Assembly: GCA_002407855.1 (NCBI GenBank)
Contig: DHPF01000008.1
Location: forward strand, 75,715-139,714
Origin: Bacteroidales bacterium UBA5371
GTDB lineage: Bacteria; Bacteroidota; Bacteroidia; Bacteroidales; P3
Reading direction: 5' to 3'
Length of the DNA: 64,000 nucleotides
The first letter of the stretch is position 1; each line of letters begins with the position of its first letter. Under the pieces are notes generated by a model. It was not told the DNA's origin, made no database searches, and worked only from the letters and a program-made list of their open reading frames with translations. Positions 27,869 through 36,481 of this stretch are shown piece by piece. Both the position numbers and the translations under genes were made by a program.

Positions 27869-27945
27869 TATCTTTTCTTTTTTCCTTAAAGTCTTTAAGG
27901 ACTTTAATATCATTAATCATTAGCCACTAACCATTAACCATTAAT

Positions 27946-28566
27946 TTATTCATTATTATGAACTTGATTAAAAGGCATACGGTTCAAAATGGAACGCCCT
28001 AAGGTTATCTCATCTGCAAATTCAATATTATCACCAATAGCAATTCCTCTGGCAATGGTTGTTATTTTTACGTTGCAGTCTTGAAGAATTTTGTTGATAT
28101 AAAAACCTGTTGTATCGCCTTCCATTGTGGTTGGAAGAGCAAGAATAATCTCCTCAATTGCTTTTGAATTAACCCTATCAACAAGCTGATTAATAGTCAA
28201 ATCACTTATTCCGACCCCATCAATAGGAGAAATAATTCCTCCCAAAACATGATAGACACCTCTGTATTGGTTAGTGCTTTCAATGGCAAGAATATCTCTA
28301 ATGTTTTCCACAACACAAATTTGAGCGTGATTTCGCTTAGAAGAAGAGCATATTGAACAAATATCCGTATCGGAAAGAGAGTGGCAAACCTTACAATATT
28401 TTATTTCAGAGCGCATTTTGTTTAGCGAATTACAAAGACTATCGGTTGTGAGTTGAGGTTGTTTCAGAAGATAAAGAGCAAAACGTAGAGCCGAACGTTT
28501 GCCAACTCCTGGAAGGCGTGAAAGTTCATTTACAGCATTTTCAACTAATGTTGAAGTATATTCCAT
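27946..28566 (-). CDS. recR: Recombination mediator RecR
   Basis: Acts with RecO (and RecF) to load RecA at single-strand gaps. 206 residues: helix-hairpin-helix LSRLPGVGKRSALRFALYLL (about 14-33), a four-Cys zinc finger (CKVCHSLSDTDICSIC, about 58-73), the Toprim domain with VVENIRDILAIE and a C-terminal Walker-like EGDTTGFYI and GIAIGDNIEFADEITLGRSI. All elements are intact. Confidence 0.97.
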   Translation of the reverse strand: MEYTSTLVENAVNELSRLPGVGKRSALRFALYLLKQPQLTTDSLCNSLNKMRSEIKYCKVCHSLSDTDICSICSSSKRNHAQICVVENIRDILAIESTNQYRGVYHVLGGIISPIDGVGISDLTINQLVDRVNSKAIEEIILALPTTMEGDTTGFYINKILQDCNVKITTIARGIAIGDNIEFADEITLGRSILNRMPFNQVHNNE

Positions 28567-28660
28567 AATAAATAATAATTCAGTATTGAAAAAATATAAT
28601 TACTTTTGTATCTCCAAAAGAGATAAAATAATTTACAAAAATACAAATTCTTTCTAATTT

Positions 28661-30118
28661 ATGGAACAAATAATATTCTGGGCTTTCATTATATACACTC
28701 TTATCCTATTTCTTATTACTTATATTACTGCAAGAAAAGCCAATAGCCAATCCTTCTTTTCGGGCAATAAACGCTCTCCATGGTTTGTTGTAGCTTATGG
28801 AATGATTGGGGCATCACTCTCAGGAGTAACCTTTATGAGTGTTCCTGGTTGGGTAAATGAACGTTCTTTTACCTATATGCTAACAGTTTTTGGTTTTTTC
28901 TTAGGTTACTTGGTTATAGCCTTTATTCTAATGCCTACCTATTACAAACTAAACCTTATTTCAATATATAAGTATTTGGAAACTCGTTTTGGAAAATTCT
29001 CACACAAAACAGGCTCTTTCTATTTCTTGCTTTCCAGAACTCTTGGTGCTTCTTTAAGAATGTTTATAGTGATAATTGTTTTGCAAAACTTTGTATTTAG
29101 TCATTGGGGAGTACCTTTTGAACTAACAGTTGTACTATTTCTAACCCTAATTCTTCTTTTCACATTTAGAGGAGGAATAAAAACTATAATCTGGACAGAC
29201 ACCCTTCAAACAACCTTTATGCTGACTGCTTTGGTAATGTGTTTTGTTATGGTAGCAGGGGCAATGAATATGACAGCAGGAGAAATGTTTTCAACAATAT
29301 TTAAAAGTGATTATACAACAGTTTTTGTTACCGATTCATCTTCACGACTCTGCTGGTGGAAACAAATACTTGGAGGAATGTTTATTTGTATTTCCATGAC
29401 AGGATTAGACCAAGAAATGATGCAAAAGAACCTTAGCTGTAAGAATATTAAGTCTGCACAAAAGAATATGATAACTTTTAGCATTACACTTTTCTTTGTG
29501 AATTTTCTTTTCTTACTACTTGGGGCAGCACTTTACATCTATGCCGCTCAAATGGGAATTGATGCCAAGGGGGATAGTCTTTTTCCAACCATAGCCATAA
29601 ATCACCTTACTCCACTTGCAGCAGTAGTGTTTGTAATTGGTCTTATTTCGGCTCTTTTCCCCTCTGCCGATGGTGCATTAACTTCGCTAACAACAGCCTT
29701 CTCAATAGACTTTCTCAATCTTGAACAACGCAAAGACTTTACCGATAAAAAGAAAACTAAAATCCGTCATTTAGTACATTTTTGCTTTGCACTGCTTTTT
29801 GTAGGCGTTATAATATTTTATTATCGCCACCAGAACCAACATCTAATTGATATATTATATCAGGTTGCGTCCATAACCTACGGACCACTTCTTGGACTCT
29901 TTGCCTTCGGACTTCTAACCAAAACAAGGGTTAAAGATAAATACGTTCCAATAGTATGTTTGCTTGCCCCAATAATTTGTTTTGTTCTTAGTGTCAATTC
30001 AAAAGCATGGTTTAATTATAGCTTTGATTTTGAGCTATTACTCCTTAACGGCTTTATAACCTTTATCGGCTTAATGCTGATAAGAGAAAGAAAAACCATT
30101 GTTGAGCAAGTGCAGTAG
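28661..30118 (+). CDS. Sodium:solute symporter (SSS family)
   Basis: 485 residues with about thirteen transmembrane helices starting at residue 3, the LeuT-fold sodium symporter family (PutP/SglT-like). Supporting stretches are SFFSGNKRSPWFVVAYGMIGASLSGVTFMSVPGW at the N-terminus, GGIKTIIWTDTLQTTFML in the middle and LFPSADGALTSLTTAFSIDF in the sodium-site helix 8. Sequence alone does not show the substrate; relatives carry amino acids, sugars or sialic acid. Monocistronic, diverging from recR, with a TACTTTTG -7-like element at 28601. Followed by a 21-bp array. Confidence 0.9.
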   Translation: MEQIIFWAFIIYTLILFLITYITARKANSQSFFSGNKRSPWFVVAYGMIGASLSGVTFMSVPGWVNERSFTYMLTVFGFFLGYLVIAFILMPTYYKLNLISIYKYLETRFGKFSHKTGSFYFLLSRTLGASLRMFIVIIVLQNFVFSHWGVPFELTVVLFLTLILLFTFRGGIKTIIWTDTLQTTFMLTALVMCFVMVAGAMNMTAGEMFSTIFKSDYTTVFVTDSSSRLCWWKQILGGMFICISMTGLDQEMMQKNLSCKNIKSAQKNMITFSITLFFVNFLFLLLGAALYIYAAQMGIDAKGDSLFPTIAINHLTPLAAVVFVIGLISALFPSADGALTSLTTAFSIDFLNLEQRKDFTDKKKTKIRHLVHFCFALLFVGVIIFYYRHQNQHLIDILYQVASITYGPLLGLFAFGLLTKTRVKDKYVPIVCLLAPIICFVLSVNSKAWFNYSFDFELLLLNGFITFIGLMLIRERKTIVEQVQ

Positions 30119-30160
30119 GAATAAAAGACTACAAATTTATTTCATAAGACCTAATACAAA

Positions 30161-30244
30161 TGAATCTTTAATTCATTTTACTGAATCTTTGTTTCAATAA
30201 ATTATCTTTTGATTTCAGAAAATTAGAATCAAGATCTAATTTTA
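30161..30244. repeat. Intergenic 21-bp tandem array (4 units, degenerate)
   Basis: Units at 30161 (TGAATCTTTAATTCATTTT), 30182 (TGAATCTTTGTTTCAATAAA), 30203 and 30224 (TAGAATCAAGATCTAATTT), each 21 bases. The last unit runs to the nhaA stop. On the minus strand one frame stays open with Leu opening each heptad. Confidence 0.7.
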
Positions 30245-31390
30245 TGATTCTTTGTTTTTGGTTTTTAGACTAAAATAGAGGGAAACTAAACCTATAAGTG
30301 CAGCTAAAATAGAGGCAAGAAGTATGGCAAGTTTGGTGTTGTTCTGAACTGAAATGTCTGTAAAGGCTAAGAGAGTAATGAAAATAGACATAGTAAAGCC
30401 AATGCCTGCAATCATTCCTGCCGAAAAGATATGCTTAAATCTTAAATCCGAAGGGAGTTTACAAAGTTTGAGCTTGGTACCAATAAAACTAAATAGCCAA
30501 ATACCAAGTGGCTTACCCACAACAAGCCCTAAAATAACCCCAAGACTATAAGGCTGTAAAACAATTTCTCTTAAATTGCCATTAACCACAATTGCCGTAT
30601 TGGCAAGAGCAAAAAGAGGCACAATAAATAAAGAAACAGGCTTATGCAAAAAGAGTTCTAAACGAGCAGAACAAGAAATGTCTTCTTTCTTTCTAAAAGG
30701 TATAGCAAAGGCTAAAAGAACTCCCGAAATGGTTGGGTGAATGCCAGAAGAATAAACAAAATACCACATAATAACTCCACCAATTAGGTAAGGAGCCATA
30801 TGATGTATCTTGCGATTATTGAGTAGTAGAAGAATTAGAAAAATTCCAATTGCAATAAAAAGATTAGTCCAAACTATGCTTTTAGAATAGAAGAAAGCTA
30901 TAATTAGTATTGCCCCCAAATCATCAAAAATAGCCAGAGCCAAAAGAAATACCTTCAAAGAAACAGGAACTCTCTTGCCGAGCAAAGAAAGTACTCCAAT
31001 AGCAAAAGCAATATCTGTTGCCATAGGTATTCCAAATCCCGAAGTGAATTCTGTTCCGAAATTAAAGCCAAAGTACAAAAGAGCAGGAACCACCATTCCT
31101 CCAATGGCAGCAAAAAGAGGTAGTATGGTATCTTTAATATTTGAGAGCTCGCCGGTATAAATCTCTCTTTCCAATTCCAACCCTATCAAAAGGAAGAAAA
31201 CACTCATTAATACATCATTAATCCAAAATTCCAAGCTCTTGCCTAAAATAATTGTGTGCCAAAGATTAGTATAACTTTCTCCAAATGCTGAGTTGGCAAG
31301 AGTTAAAGAAAGAATAGTGCAAAGAATTAAGATAAGTCCTGAAACCTTATTGCTTTTAAGAAATGCGTTAAGTACGTTTTTTAATGTCAT
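30242..31390 (-). CDS. nhaA: Na+/H+ antiporter NhaA
   Basis: Exchanges cytoplasmic Na+ for external H+ at the inner membrane, controlling pH and sodium. 382 residues, eleven to twelve helices. The ion-binding Asp-Asp pair is present in LAIFDDLGAILIIAFF, with MATDIAFAIGVLSLLGKRVP before it and GIGFTMSIFI near the C-terminus, as in E. coli NhaA. It follows the ABC-F gene by 27 bases on the same strand with no promoter between, so both should share the ABC-F leader. Confidence 0.97.
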   Translation of the reverse strand: MTLKNVLNAFLKSNKVSGLILILCTILSLTLANSAFGESYTNLWHTIILGKSLEFWINDVLMSVFFLLIGLELEREIYTGELSNIKDTILPLFAAIGGMVVPALLYFGFNFGTEFTSGFGIPMATDIAFAIGVLSLLGKRVPVSLKVFLLALAIFDDLGAILIIAFFYSKSIVWTNLFIAIGIFLILLLLNNRKIHHMAPYLIGGVIMWYFVYSSGIHPTISGVLLAFAIPFRKKEDISCSARLELFLHKPVSLFIVPLFALANTAIVVNGNLREIVLQPYSLGVILGLVVGKPLGIWLFSFIGTKLKLCKLPSDLRFKHIFSAGMIAGIGFTMSIFITLLAFTDISVQNNTKLAILLASILAALIGLVSLYFSLKTKNKES

Positions 31391-31417
31391 CTACTTAAAA
31401 ACGTAAAAATGTACAAT

Positions 31418-33019
31418 TTATTTTTGAGTATAGGTTATTGGCATAAAGTATTCTTTTGTTATCCCAATTTCTTTTGTGAAATATTTATCATGAGATATTA
31501 TTATCAAACTTCCTTTGTAATTCTTTATTGATTCTAAGAGAATTTTTAAACTTGAAATATCTAAATTATTAGTAGGCTCATCTAAGATAATCAAGTCTGT
31601 AAATTTGTTAGATATTATCATACAACACATACATAAACGCATTTTTTCTCCTCCACTCAATTCTTTACATTTTTTATCCCATTGATTACTTGTAAACAAA
31701 GCTCTTGTTAACTGATGTTTCACTTCAAAATCCTTTAAATTATTTTGATTATGTTTTTGAGCTATTTCCAAAATGCTATATTCGTTGTTCAGTATTGAAT
31801 AATCCTGATCTAAATACCAATAATTAAATTCAGCATTTTCTATCTTTCCACATGAAGGAAGGATTTGTTTTGTGATTAACTTTATTAAAGTAGTTTTACC
31901 ACTTGCATTATTACCAATAATATGTATTCTTTCTCCACTGTAAAGTTCAAAGTCTATTAAAGAAGACCATAAAAATTTATTATCTTCAAATGACTTGTTT
32001 ATTCCTTTTGCACTTATTAATAATTTTCCTTTATGAAGTTTAGAGTATTCAAATTCAAACTTTAATTTATTCAGTAATTCTCTTTGCTCTTGAACCTGTT
32101 TTAATTTATCAATATTATCACTGATAATTTTATCATGTTTTTCTTTTAGTTTTGCTTGTGTGTTTTCTCCTCTATTTACTGTTGTTTTTTTAAGAATTCT
32201 AACCTCTACATTCTTTTTACTTCCCTGAGATTGTCTTTTTGCTTGTCTTTGAATTATCTCTCTGGCTTTTTTCTGAGCTTCATTGACTTTCTTTTTCTCA
32301 TAATTGATTTCATTTATAATAGCATTATCTTCTATCTCTTTTTGATTTTCATAGAAAGAGTAGTTACCACCATAAAGATTGATGCCATTATGTGATATTT
32401 CATACATTGCTTCTAATTGGTTAAGCAGAGTTATATCATGACTTACTACAAGCATTGTAGCTTTTGTTTGCTCGATATAATTATAAAGTAATTCTCTGCT
32501 TGATAAATCAAGATGATTGGTAGGTTCATCAAATAAAATAATTTTAGGATTAAAAATGTTTAGTTTAGATAAATATACTTTGATTCTTTCTCCTCCGCTT
32601 AATTGACTGATTTCAGTGTTAAGATTTAAATATGATAACCCCCAGTAACTTAAAGCAATTTCACATTTAGTTTCAATATCCCAATCGTCTTCAAGAATAT
32701 CGAAATCTGTTTGAGATATACTCCCATTGGCAATTGCATTTAAAGCTACAATTTTTTTATCAACGCCAAGCATATTGGCAACATTTGAAAAATTGCTTTC
32801 AATCAGTTGTGGAATATAAACAGGTTTGGAGCCTAAATAAATATCTCCTGAAACAGGTTTCAAGTAACCTGCAATTAGTTTTAATAATGTAGATTTTCCT
32901 CTTCCATTATTACCAACTAAGCCGCATTTAGAATTATTATTTATAGATAAACTTAAATGTTCAAATATATTTTTTTGATTTGGATAGTGATATGACAAAT
33001 CACTTATAATTATACTCAT
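31418..33019 (-). CDS. ABC-F family ATPase (ribosome protection type)
   Basis: 533 residues with two nucleotide-binding domains and no membrane helices, so a soluble ABC-F protein rather than a transporter. Domain 1: GLVGNNGRGKSTLLKL, LSGGERIKVYL, IILFDEPTNHLD. Domain 2: HIIGNNASGKTTLIKL, LSGGEKMRLCM, LIILDEPTNNLD. Between them (about 240-330) lies a very basic, coiled-coil-forming linker rich in Lys, Gln and Arg, the element that reaches the ribosomal E and P sites. Size and linker resemble antibiotic-resistance members (Vga/Lsa/Msr-like) more than housekeeping EttA, though the drug class cannot be inferred. A structured leader with tiny ORFs precedes it, suggesting inducible expression. Confidence 0.9.
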   Translation of the reverse strand: MSIIISDLSYHYPNQKNIFEHLSLSINNNSKCGLVGNNGRGKSTLLKLIAGYLKPVSGDIYLGSKPVYIPQLIESNFSNVANMLGVDKKIVALNAIANGSISQTDFDILEDDWDIETKCEIALSYWGLSYLNLNTEISQLSGGERIKVYLSKLNIFNPKIILFDEPTNHLDLSSRELLYNYIEQTKATMLVVSHDITLLNQLEAMYEISHNGINLYGGNYSFYENQKEIEDNAIINEINYEKKKVNEAQKKAREIIQRQAKRQSQGSKKNVEVRILKKTTVNRGENTQAKLKEKHDKIISDNIDKLKQVQEQRELLNKLKFEFEYSKLHKGKLLISAKGINKSFEDNKFLWSSLIDFELYSGERIHIIGNNASGKTTLIKLITKQILPSCGKIENAEFNYWYLDQDYSILNNEYSILEIAQKHNQNNLKDFEVKHQLTRALFTSNQWDKKCKELSGGEKMRLCMCCMIISNKFTDLIILDEPTNNLDISSLKILLESIKNYKGSLIIISHDKYFTKEIGITKEYFMPITYTQK

Positions 33020-33142
33020 AATAAATAATTAAATTTACCTCGAAAAGGTAAGGTTAAACCGAATAAATTAAAACTTTTCTTGTGGAGTCGGTTTATTAAA
33101 CCAACATTTAATTATTTTTCTTCATAAGAGTATTCTTTTTTA
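33020..33142 (-). promoter_or_regulatory. Structured leader with two tiny ORFs upstream of the ABC-F gene
   Basis: About 120 transcribed bases. In transcript order: ORF ATG-AAG-AAA-AAT-AAT-TAA (33125-33108), directly followed by ATG-TTG-GTT-TAA (33107-33096). GGTTTAATAAACC (33102-33090) folds on itself, but its second half TAAACCGA (33095-33088) can instead pair with TCGGTTTA (33062-33055). A third hairpin, TTACCT/AGGTAA (33051-33035), ends 15 bases before the start codon. Mutually exclusive stems plus upstream ORFs look like ribosome-mediated attenuation of a resistance gene; the regulatory reading is an inference. Confidence 0.55.
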
Positions 33143-33148
33143 TTTCTG

Positions 33149-33179
33149 CAAAGATATAAATATTTATTATAATGCCAAA
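33149..33179 (-). promoter_or_regulatory. Promoter of the ABC-F/nhaA unit
   Basis: On the minus strand TTTG (33176-33179), 19 bases, TATCTTTG (33149-33156): both consensus boxes at the right spacing. Transcription should start near 33142, which places the two tiny leader ORFs inside the message. Confidence 0.75.
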
Positions 33180-33223
33180 AAAATAATTAGTTGAGCTTGA
33201 AAAACATATTTGCTAATAAATAT

Positions 33224-34390
33224 TTACTGAAATGAATATTCCTTATCATCCATCAATAATATTTTAAATTCATCTATTTCTTTTAGTTCGTCAAAAGTCT
33301 TAATTTCTTTATTTGTTTCTCTTTTATCTGTAAATTCTGATTCAGAAAAGTAAACATTATTGATATTGAATAATCCCTTGTATTCATTTATTCCCTCTTC
33401 AACAACATATTCCTTTTTTATTTTTTCAAATCCTTCTTTTGGTATTATTTCCATTATGCTTTTTTGAAATACATTATTTATAAGATATTTACCTTTAAAT
33501 TTTGTATAGTTGTGTACTGAATAAACTTTATGAATTCTGGATTTATAATAAAAGTTATTAAAGAACTTTTCATTAGCATTAATGTCAATTATAACTTCTA
33601 TTTTAGTAATTGCAAAATCATTACAATTAATAACAAATTTAGTGATGCGAGGATTAACCCTAACATAAAAAGGAATAATAACCGGTTTATTATTTTTGTT
33701 ATTCATAGTTATAATATAAGACGATTCTTTATTGCTATCATAAACAATATCCATACTATACTCAAACCTATTAAGGATTGATTTTAAATAATCCATTTGT
33801 GTTACAAAATCTATCTGTTTAATATTAAATTCTGATGATTCACTATTGATAGTTTGCATATTGCTATACAAAGGTTTGATTTCAAGATTATGATCGTCAT
33901 ATCCTTTATGTTTATATATCCCTTTTAGATTGTTCATGTCAAAAACACTATCTTTATTTATCCTTATTTGATTATACGAAACATCTAAATAAATATCAGA
34001 AGTATAATAGTTGTCATCTATTCTTTTTAATGCTTTTTTTATAACTGCTTTTGCAGTCATTCCTGTTATTGTTACTTCTGAAAGTTCTCTTGCCTGAGGG
34101 GTTAAACTAATAATTTTCGTATTTGAAAGTTCAAGAAAGCTCAGTTTTTTAGATTTATATCCAATGCAACTAAACATAAGATTATTATCAGCTTTAATAT
34201 TTGAAATAGAAAAGAAACCTCTATCATCTGTAATTGTTCCAAGAGGTTTATTTTCAACACCAATATTTACAAAAGGGATAGCTTCTTTTGTCTTTTCATC
34301 AATTACTTTTCCTTGAAAACTATTTTTCTGAGAAAAACAAAGAATAGGGAAAAGCAACAATATACCAACAATTAATAGTGAGTTTTTCAT
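33224..34390 (-). CDS. CarboxypepD_reg-like surface/periplasmic protein
   Basis: 388 residues with a signal peptide (MKNSLLIVGILLLFPILCFSQ). Residues about 23-100 form a carboxypeptidase-regulatory-like beta domain (FQGKVIDEKTKEAIPFVNIGVENKPLGTITDDRGFFSI), found at the start of many TonB-dependent receptors and stand-alone Bacteroidetes envelope proteins. The remaining beta-rich region (RIDDNYYTSDIYLDVSYNQIR...) resembles the family of such proteins of unknown function, without a TonB plug or barrel. No operon partner; it has its own consensus promoter. Localisation is supported, role unknown. Confidence 0.85.
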   Translation of the reverse strand: MKNSLLIVGILLLFPILCFSQKNSFQGKVIDEKTKEAIPFVNIGVENKPLGTITDDRGFFSISNIKADNNLMFSCIGYKSKKLSFLELSNTKIISLTPQARELSEVTITGMTAKAVIKKALKRIDDNYYTSDIYLDVSYNQIRINKDSVFDMNNLKGIYKHKGYDDHNLEIKPLYSNMQTINSESSEFNIKQIDFVTQMDYLKSILNRFEYSMDIVYDSNKESSYIITMNNKNNKPVIIPFYVRVNPRITKFVINCNDFAITKIEVIIDINANEKFFNNFYYKSRIHKVYSVHNYTKFKGKYLINNVFQKSIMEIIPKEGFEKIKKEYVVEEGINEYKGLFNINNVYFSESEFTDKRETNKEIKTFDELKEIDEFKILLMDDKEYSFQ

Positions 34391-34459
34391 ATATTTATAT
34401 CTAAAAATTGTGATTTAATATAAGCTGTTCTACATTTAGTTTTGTCCAAATACTAATTG

Positions 34460-34491
34460 CAAACTTACATACATATTTTATTGACACCAAA
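34460..34491 (-). promoter_or_regulatory. Promoter of the CarboxypepD_reg-like gene
   Basis: Minus-strand TTTG (34488-34491), 20 bases, TAAGTTTG (34460-34467). The predicted leader is about 65 bases. Confidence 0.65.
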
Positions 34492-34531
34492 ATTATTTTG
34501 GAAAATATTATATATGTGTCTTTCCCGCAAT

Positions 34532-34569
34532 AAAAAAACTCCAAGAGATAAGGAGTACTCTTGGAGTTT
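34532..34569 (-). terminator. Intrinsic terminator of the hydG transcript
   Basis: On the minus strand AAACTCCAAGAG (34569-34558) pairs with CTCTTGGAGTTT (34547-34536), followed by a run of T to 34532: a textbook hairpin and U-tract 60 bases beyond the hydG stop. Confidence 0.88.
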
Positions 34570-34629
34570 AAATCAACTTTTAGGAGGTAAGTTAATTTTT
34601 TGAAGGTATATCGTTACAAATCTATTTTT

Positions 34630-36036
34630 TTAAAAATAAATATCTCTTTGTCCTTTATGTATGCTTTCAAGATTTTCTTCAATCTTCTTTTGCAACTGAG
34701 GTTTTGTAATTTCGTTAGTCATCTTTTCAATAAGTTCTAATCCTTTGCGTTTTGTTTCAACAGATGCAAAGTCTTCAAGATATTCTTGGAAGGTAAACAT
34801 TGCATTTGGTAAGCAGAAATCTTTAATCAAACCTGGCTTTGCTAAGTCCATAAAGTCGTGTCCAACTCTTCCTTTGCGATAACATCCTGTGCAGAATGAA
34901 GGAATATAACCAGCATCTGCCAAAGAAGAAATTACTTCATCCAATGATCTATGGTCGCCAGTTGAGAATTGTGTTCCTGTTCCTTCTTCATCATGTGCAT
35001 AAGAACCAGGGTTGGTTTTGGAAGCTGCTGAAACCTGAGAAACTCCATATTTAATTAATTCATTTCTCATTTGGTCGTTTTCTCTTGTGGAAAGAATTAT
35101 TCCAGTGTAAGGAAGTGCAATACGGATTATGGCAACAAGCTTTTTGAAATCATCATCACTAACAGGAGAAGGAACATTTTCTGAATCAGGAGCTCCAACT
35201 GCTGGTTCCATTCTTGGAACAGAAACAGTGTGAGGACCGCAACCAAAAGCACTTTCAAGATGTTTAGCATGTTCAATCATTGCCAAAACTTCAAATCTAT
35301 AATCAATAAGTCCCAATAAAGCACCAATTCCAACATCATCAACACCACCTTCCATTGCTCTATCCATAACAGTTAAGCGATAAAGATAATCAGCCTTTGG
35401 TGTTCCTTTTGGGTGAAATCTCTCATACATTAGCTCATCGTAGGTTTCTTGAAAACAAACATAGGTACCTATTCTTTCTTGTTTAAGTCTTGCAAAATCA
35501 TTAACTTCCATTGGTGCAAGCTCAACATTAATCCTTCTAATATAATCCCTTCCGTCTCTTTCCTTAACTCCATAAGTAGTACGAAGAGCCTCAATCATAT
35601 AATCAGTACCATTCTTATTGTTTTCCCCACAAATCAAAAGCACCCTCTTATGTCCTTGTTTCAAAAGGGCAGAGGTTTCTTGTGCAATTTCATCCATGGT
35701 CAAAATCTTCCTTTTGATTAACTTATTATCCTTGCGGAAGGAACAATAGGTACAATTATTCACACAAACATTTCCAGTATATAAAGGAGCAAACAACACA
35801 AGACGTTTGCCATAAATCTCTTCCTTAATAATCTTAGCAGTTTCCATAATCTTATGGATTTGCTTACTATCGGTAACCCTAAGCAATGCCCCAACATCTC
35901 CCAATCCAATTCCTTTGAGTTTGAGAGCATAGTTAAGTATTTGATCAACCTGGCTTTCTGTTGGCACTTCGCCTTCAATAATAGCATAGAGTTTATCTCT
36001 ATCTATAAAGTTCTTATGTCTTTCTGCTGTATTCAT
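34630..36036 (-). CDS. hydG: [FeFe]-hydrogenase H-cluster radical SAM maturase HydG
   Basis: Cleaves tyrosine to make the CO and cyanide ligands of the hydrogenase H-cluster. 468 residues from ATG 36036, preferred over 36063 because the latter overlaps the upstream gene by 17 bases and lacks a leader. The radical-SAM motif CVNNCTYC lies near 91-98. The C-terminal auxiliary-cluster motif CTGC plus a third Cys 22 residues later (CX2CX22C) separates HydG from ThiH, which lacks it. Barrel core blocks such as GIGALLGLIDYRFEVLAMIEHA and the long C-terminal helices are complete. Second gene after the TM1266-type regulator; HydE, HydF and the hydrogenase are not in the window. Confidence 0.95.
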   Translation of the reverse strand: MNTAERHKNFIDRDKLYAIIEGEVPTESQVDQILNYALKLKGIGLGDVGALLRVTDSKQIHKIMETAKIIKEEIYGKRLVLFAPLYTGNVCVNNCTYCSFRKDNKLIKRKILTMDEIAQETSALLKQGHKRVLLICGENNKNGTDYMIEALRTTYGVKERDGRDYIRRINVELAPMEVNDFARLKQERIGTYVCFQETYDELMYERFHPKGTPKADYLYRLTVMDRAMEGGVDDVGIGALLGLIDYRFEVLAMIEHAKHLESAFGCGPHTVSVPRMEPAVGAPDSENVPSPVSDDDFKKLVAIIRIALPYTGIILSTRENDQMRNELIKYGVSQVSAASKTNPGSYAHDEEGTGTQFSTGDHRSLDEVISSLADAGYIPSFCTGCYRKGRVGHDFMDLAKPGLIKDFCLPNAMFTFQEYLEDFASVETKRKGLELIEKMTNEITKPQLQKKIEENLESIHKGQRDIYF

Positions 36037-36046
36037 ATTCTTATTT

Positions 36047-36316
36047 TTATAAGTTATTTCCATCTTTTTGTTTCCCCTTAGCCAGAATAGATTTCACTTC
36101 CACATTTTCCAACCTTCCCAACTTCCCAGTAAGAGCATTTATGCTATCACTTGAAGATTCAATAACCAAGGTAATAATATGTAAACCCTTATCCAAAAGA
36201 GGTAAGCCCTGACGAGCCAAAATGGAATCAGCATACTCTGACAACAGACCATTGACAGTAGAAGCCACAGCTTTATCGTAAATAACAATTGAGATTGTTC
36301 CAATTCTCTTTTCCAT
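36047..36316 (-). CDS. TM1266-family iron-only hydrogenase system putative regulator
   Basis: 89 residues with an ACT/NikR-C-like beta-alpha-beta ferredoxin fold: KRIGTISIVIYDKAVASTVNGLLSEYADSILARQGLP, then GLHIITLVIESSSDSINALTGKLGRLENVEVKSILAK. Members of this family sit next to hydE, hydF or hydG in many anaerobes and are named putative regulators of the iron-only hydrogenase system. The ligand and mechanism are not established. The gene ends 10 bases before the chosen hydG start, so the two are one transcript. Confidence 0.88.
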   Translation of the reverse strand: MEKRIGTISIVIYDKAVASTVNGLLSEYADSILARQGLPLLDKGLHIITLVIESSSDSINALTGKLGRLENVEVKSILAKGKQKDGNNL

Positions 36317-36430
36317 TAGTCCTGCTTTTGGATTAGATTAATAAATATTTTTCTTTAATAGATTGATTTTACTTGCTTTGAGAAAGAGATTCCAAACAAA
36401 AAGTCCTTCCCTCAGGTTTCAAATACTTTG

Positions 36431-36458
36431 CAAAGATACAAAAGATTTCCTAATACAA
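36431..36458 (-). promoter_or_regulatory. Candidate promoter of the TM1266/hydG unit
   Basis: Minus-strand TATCTTTG at 36431-36438 with TTG at 36456-36458, 17 bases apart. The leader would be just over 100 bases. Confidence 0.4.
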
Positions 36459-36481
36459 TAATATATATGTGAAAATAAAAA

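Noticed and set aside
31418..33019. ABC transporter ATPase subunit
   Set aside because: Two nucleotide-binding domains in one soluble chain with a basic coiled-coil linker and no permease gene nearby are ABC-F features.
34630..36036. ThiH (tyrosine lyase of thiamine synthesis) instead of HydG
   Set aside because: The C-terminal CX2CX22C motif and the adjacent TM1266-family gene are HydG features, and the protein is about 100 residues longer than ThiH.
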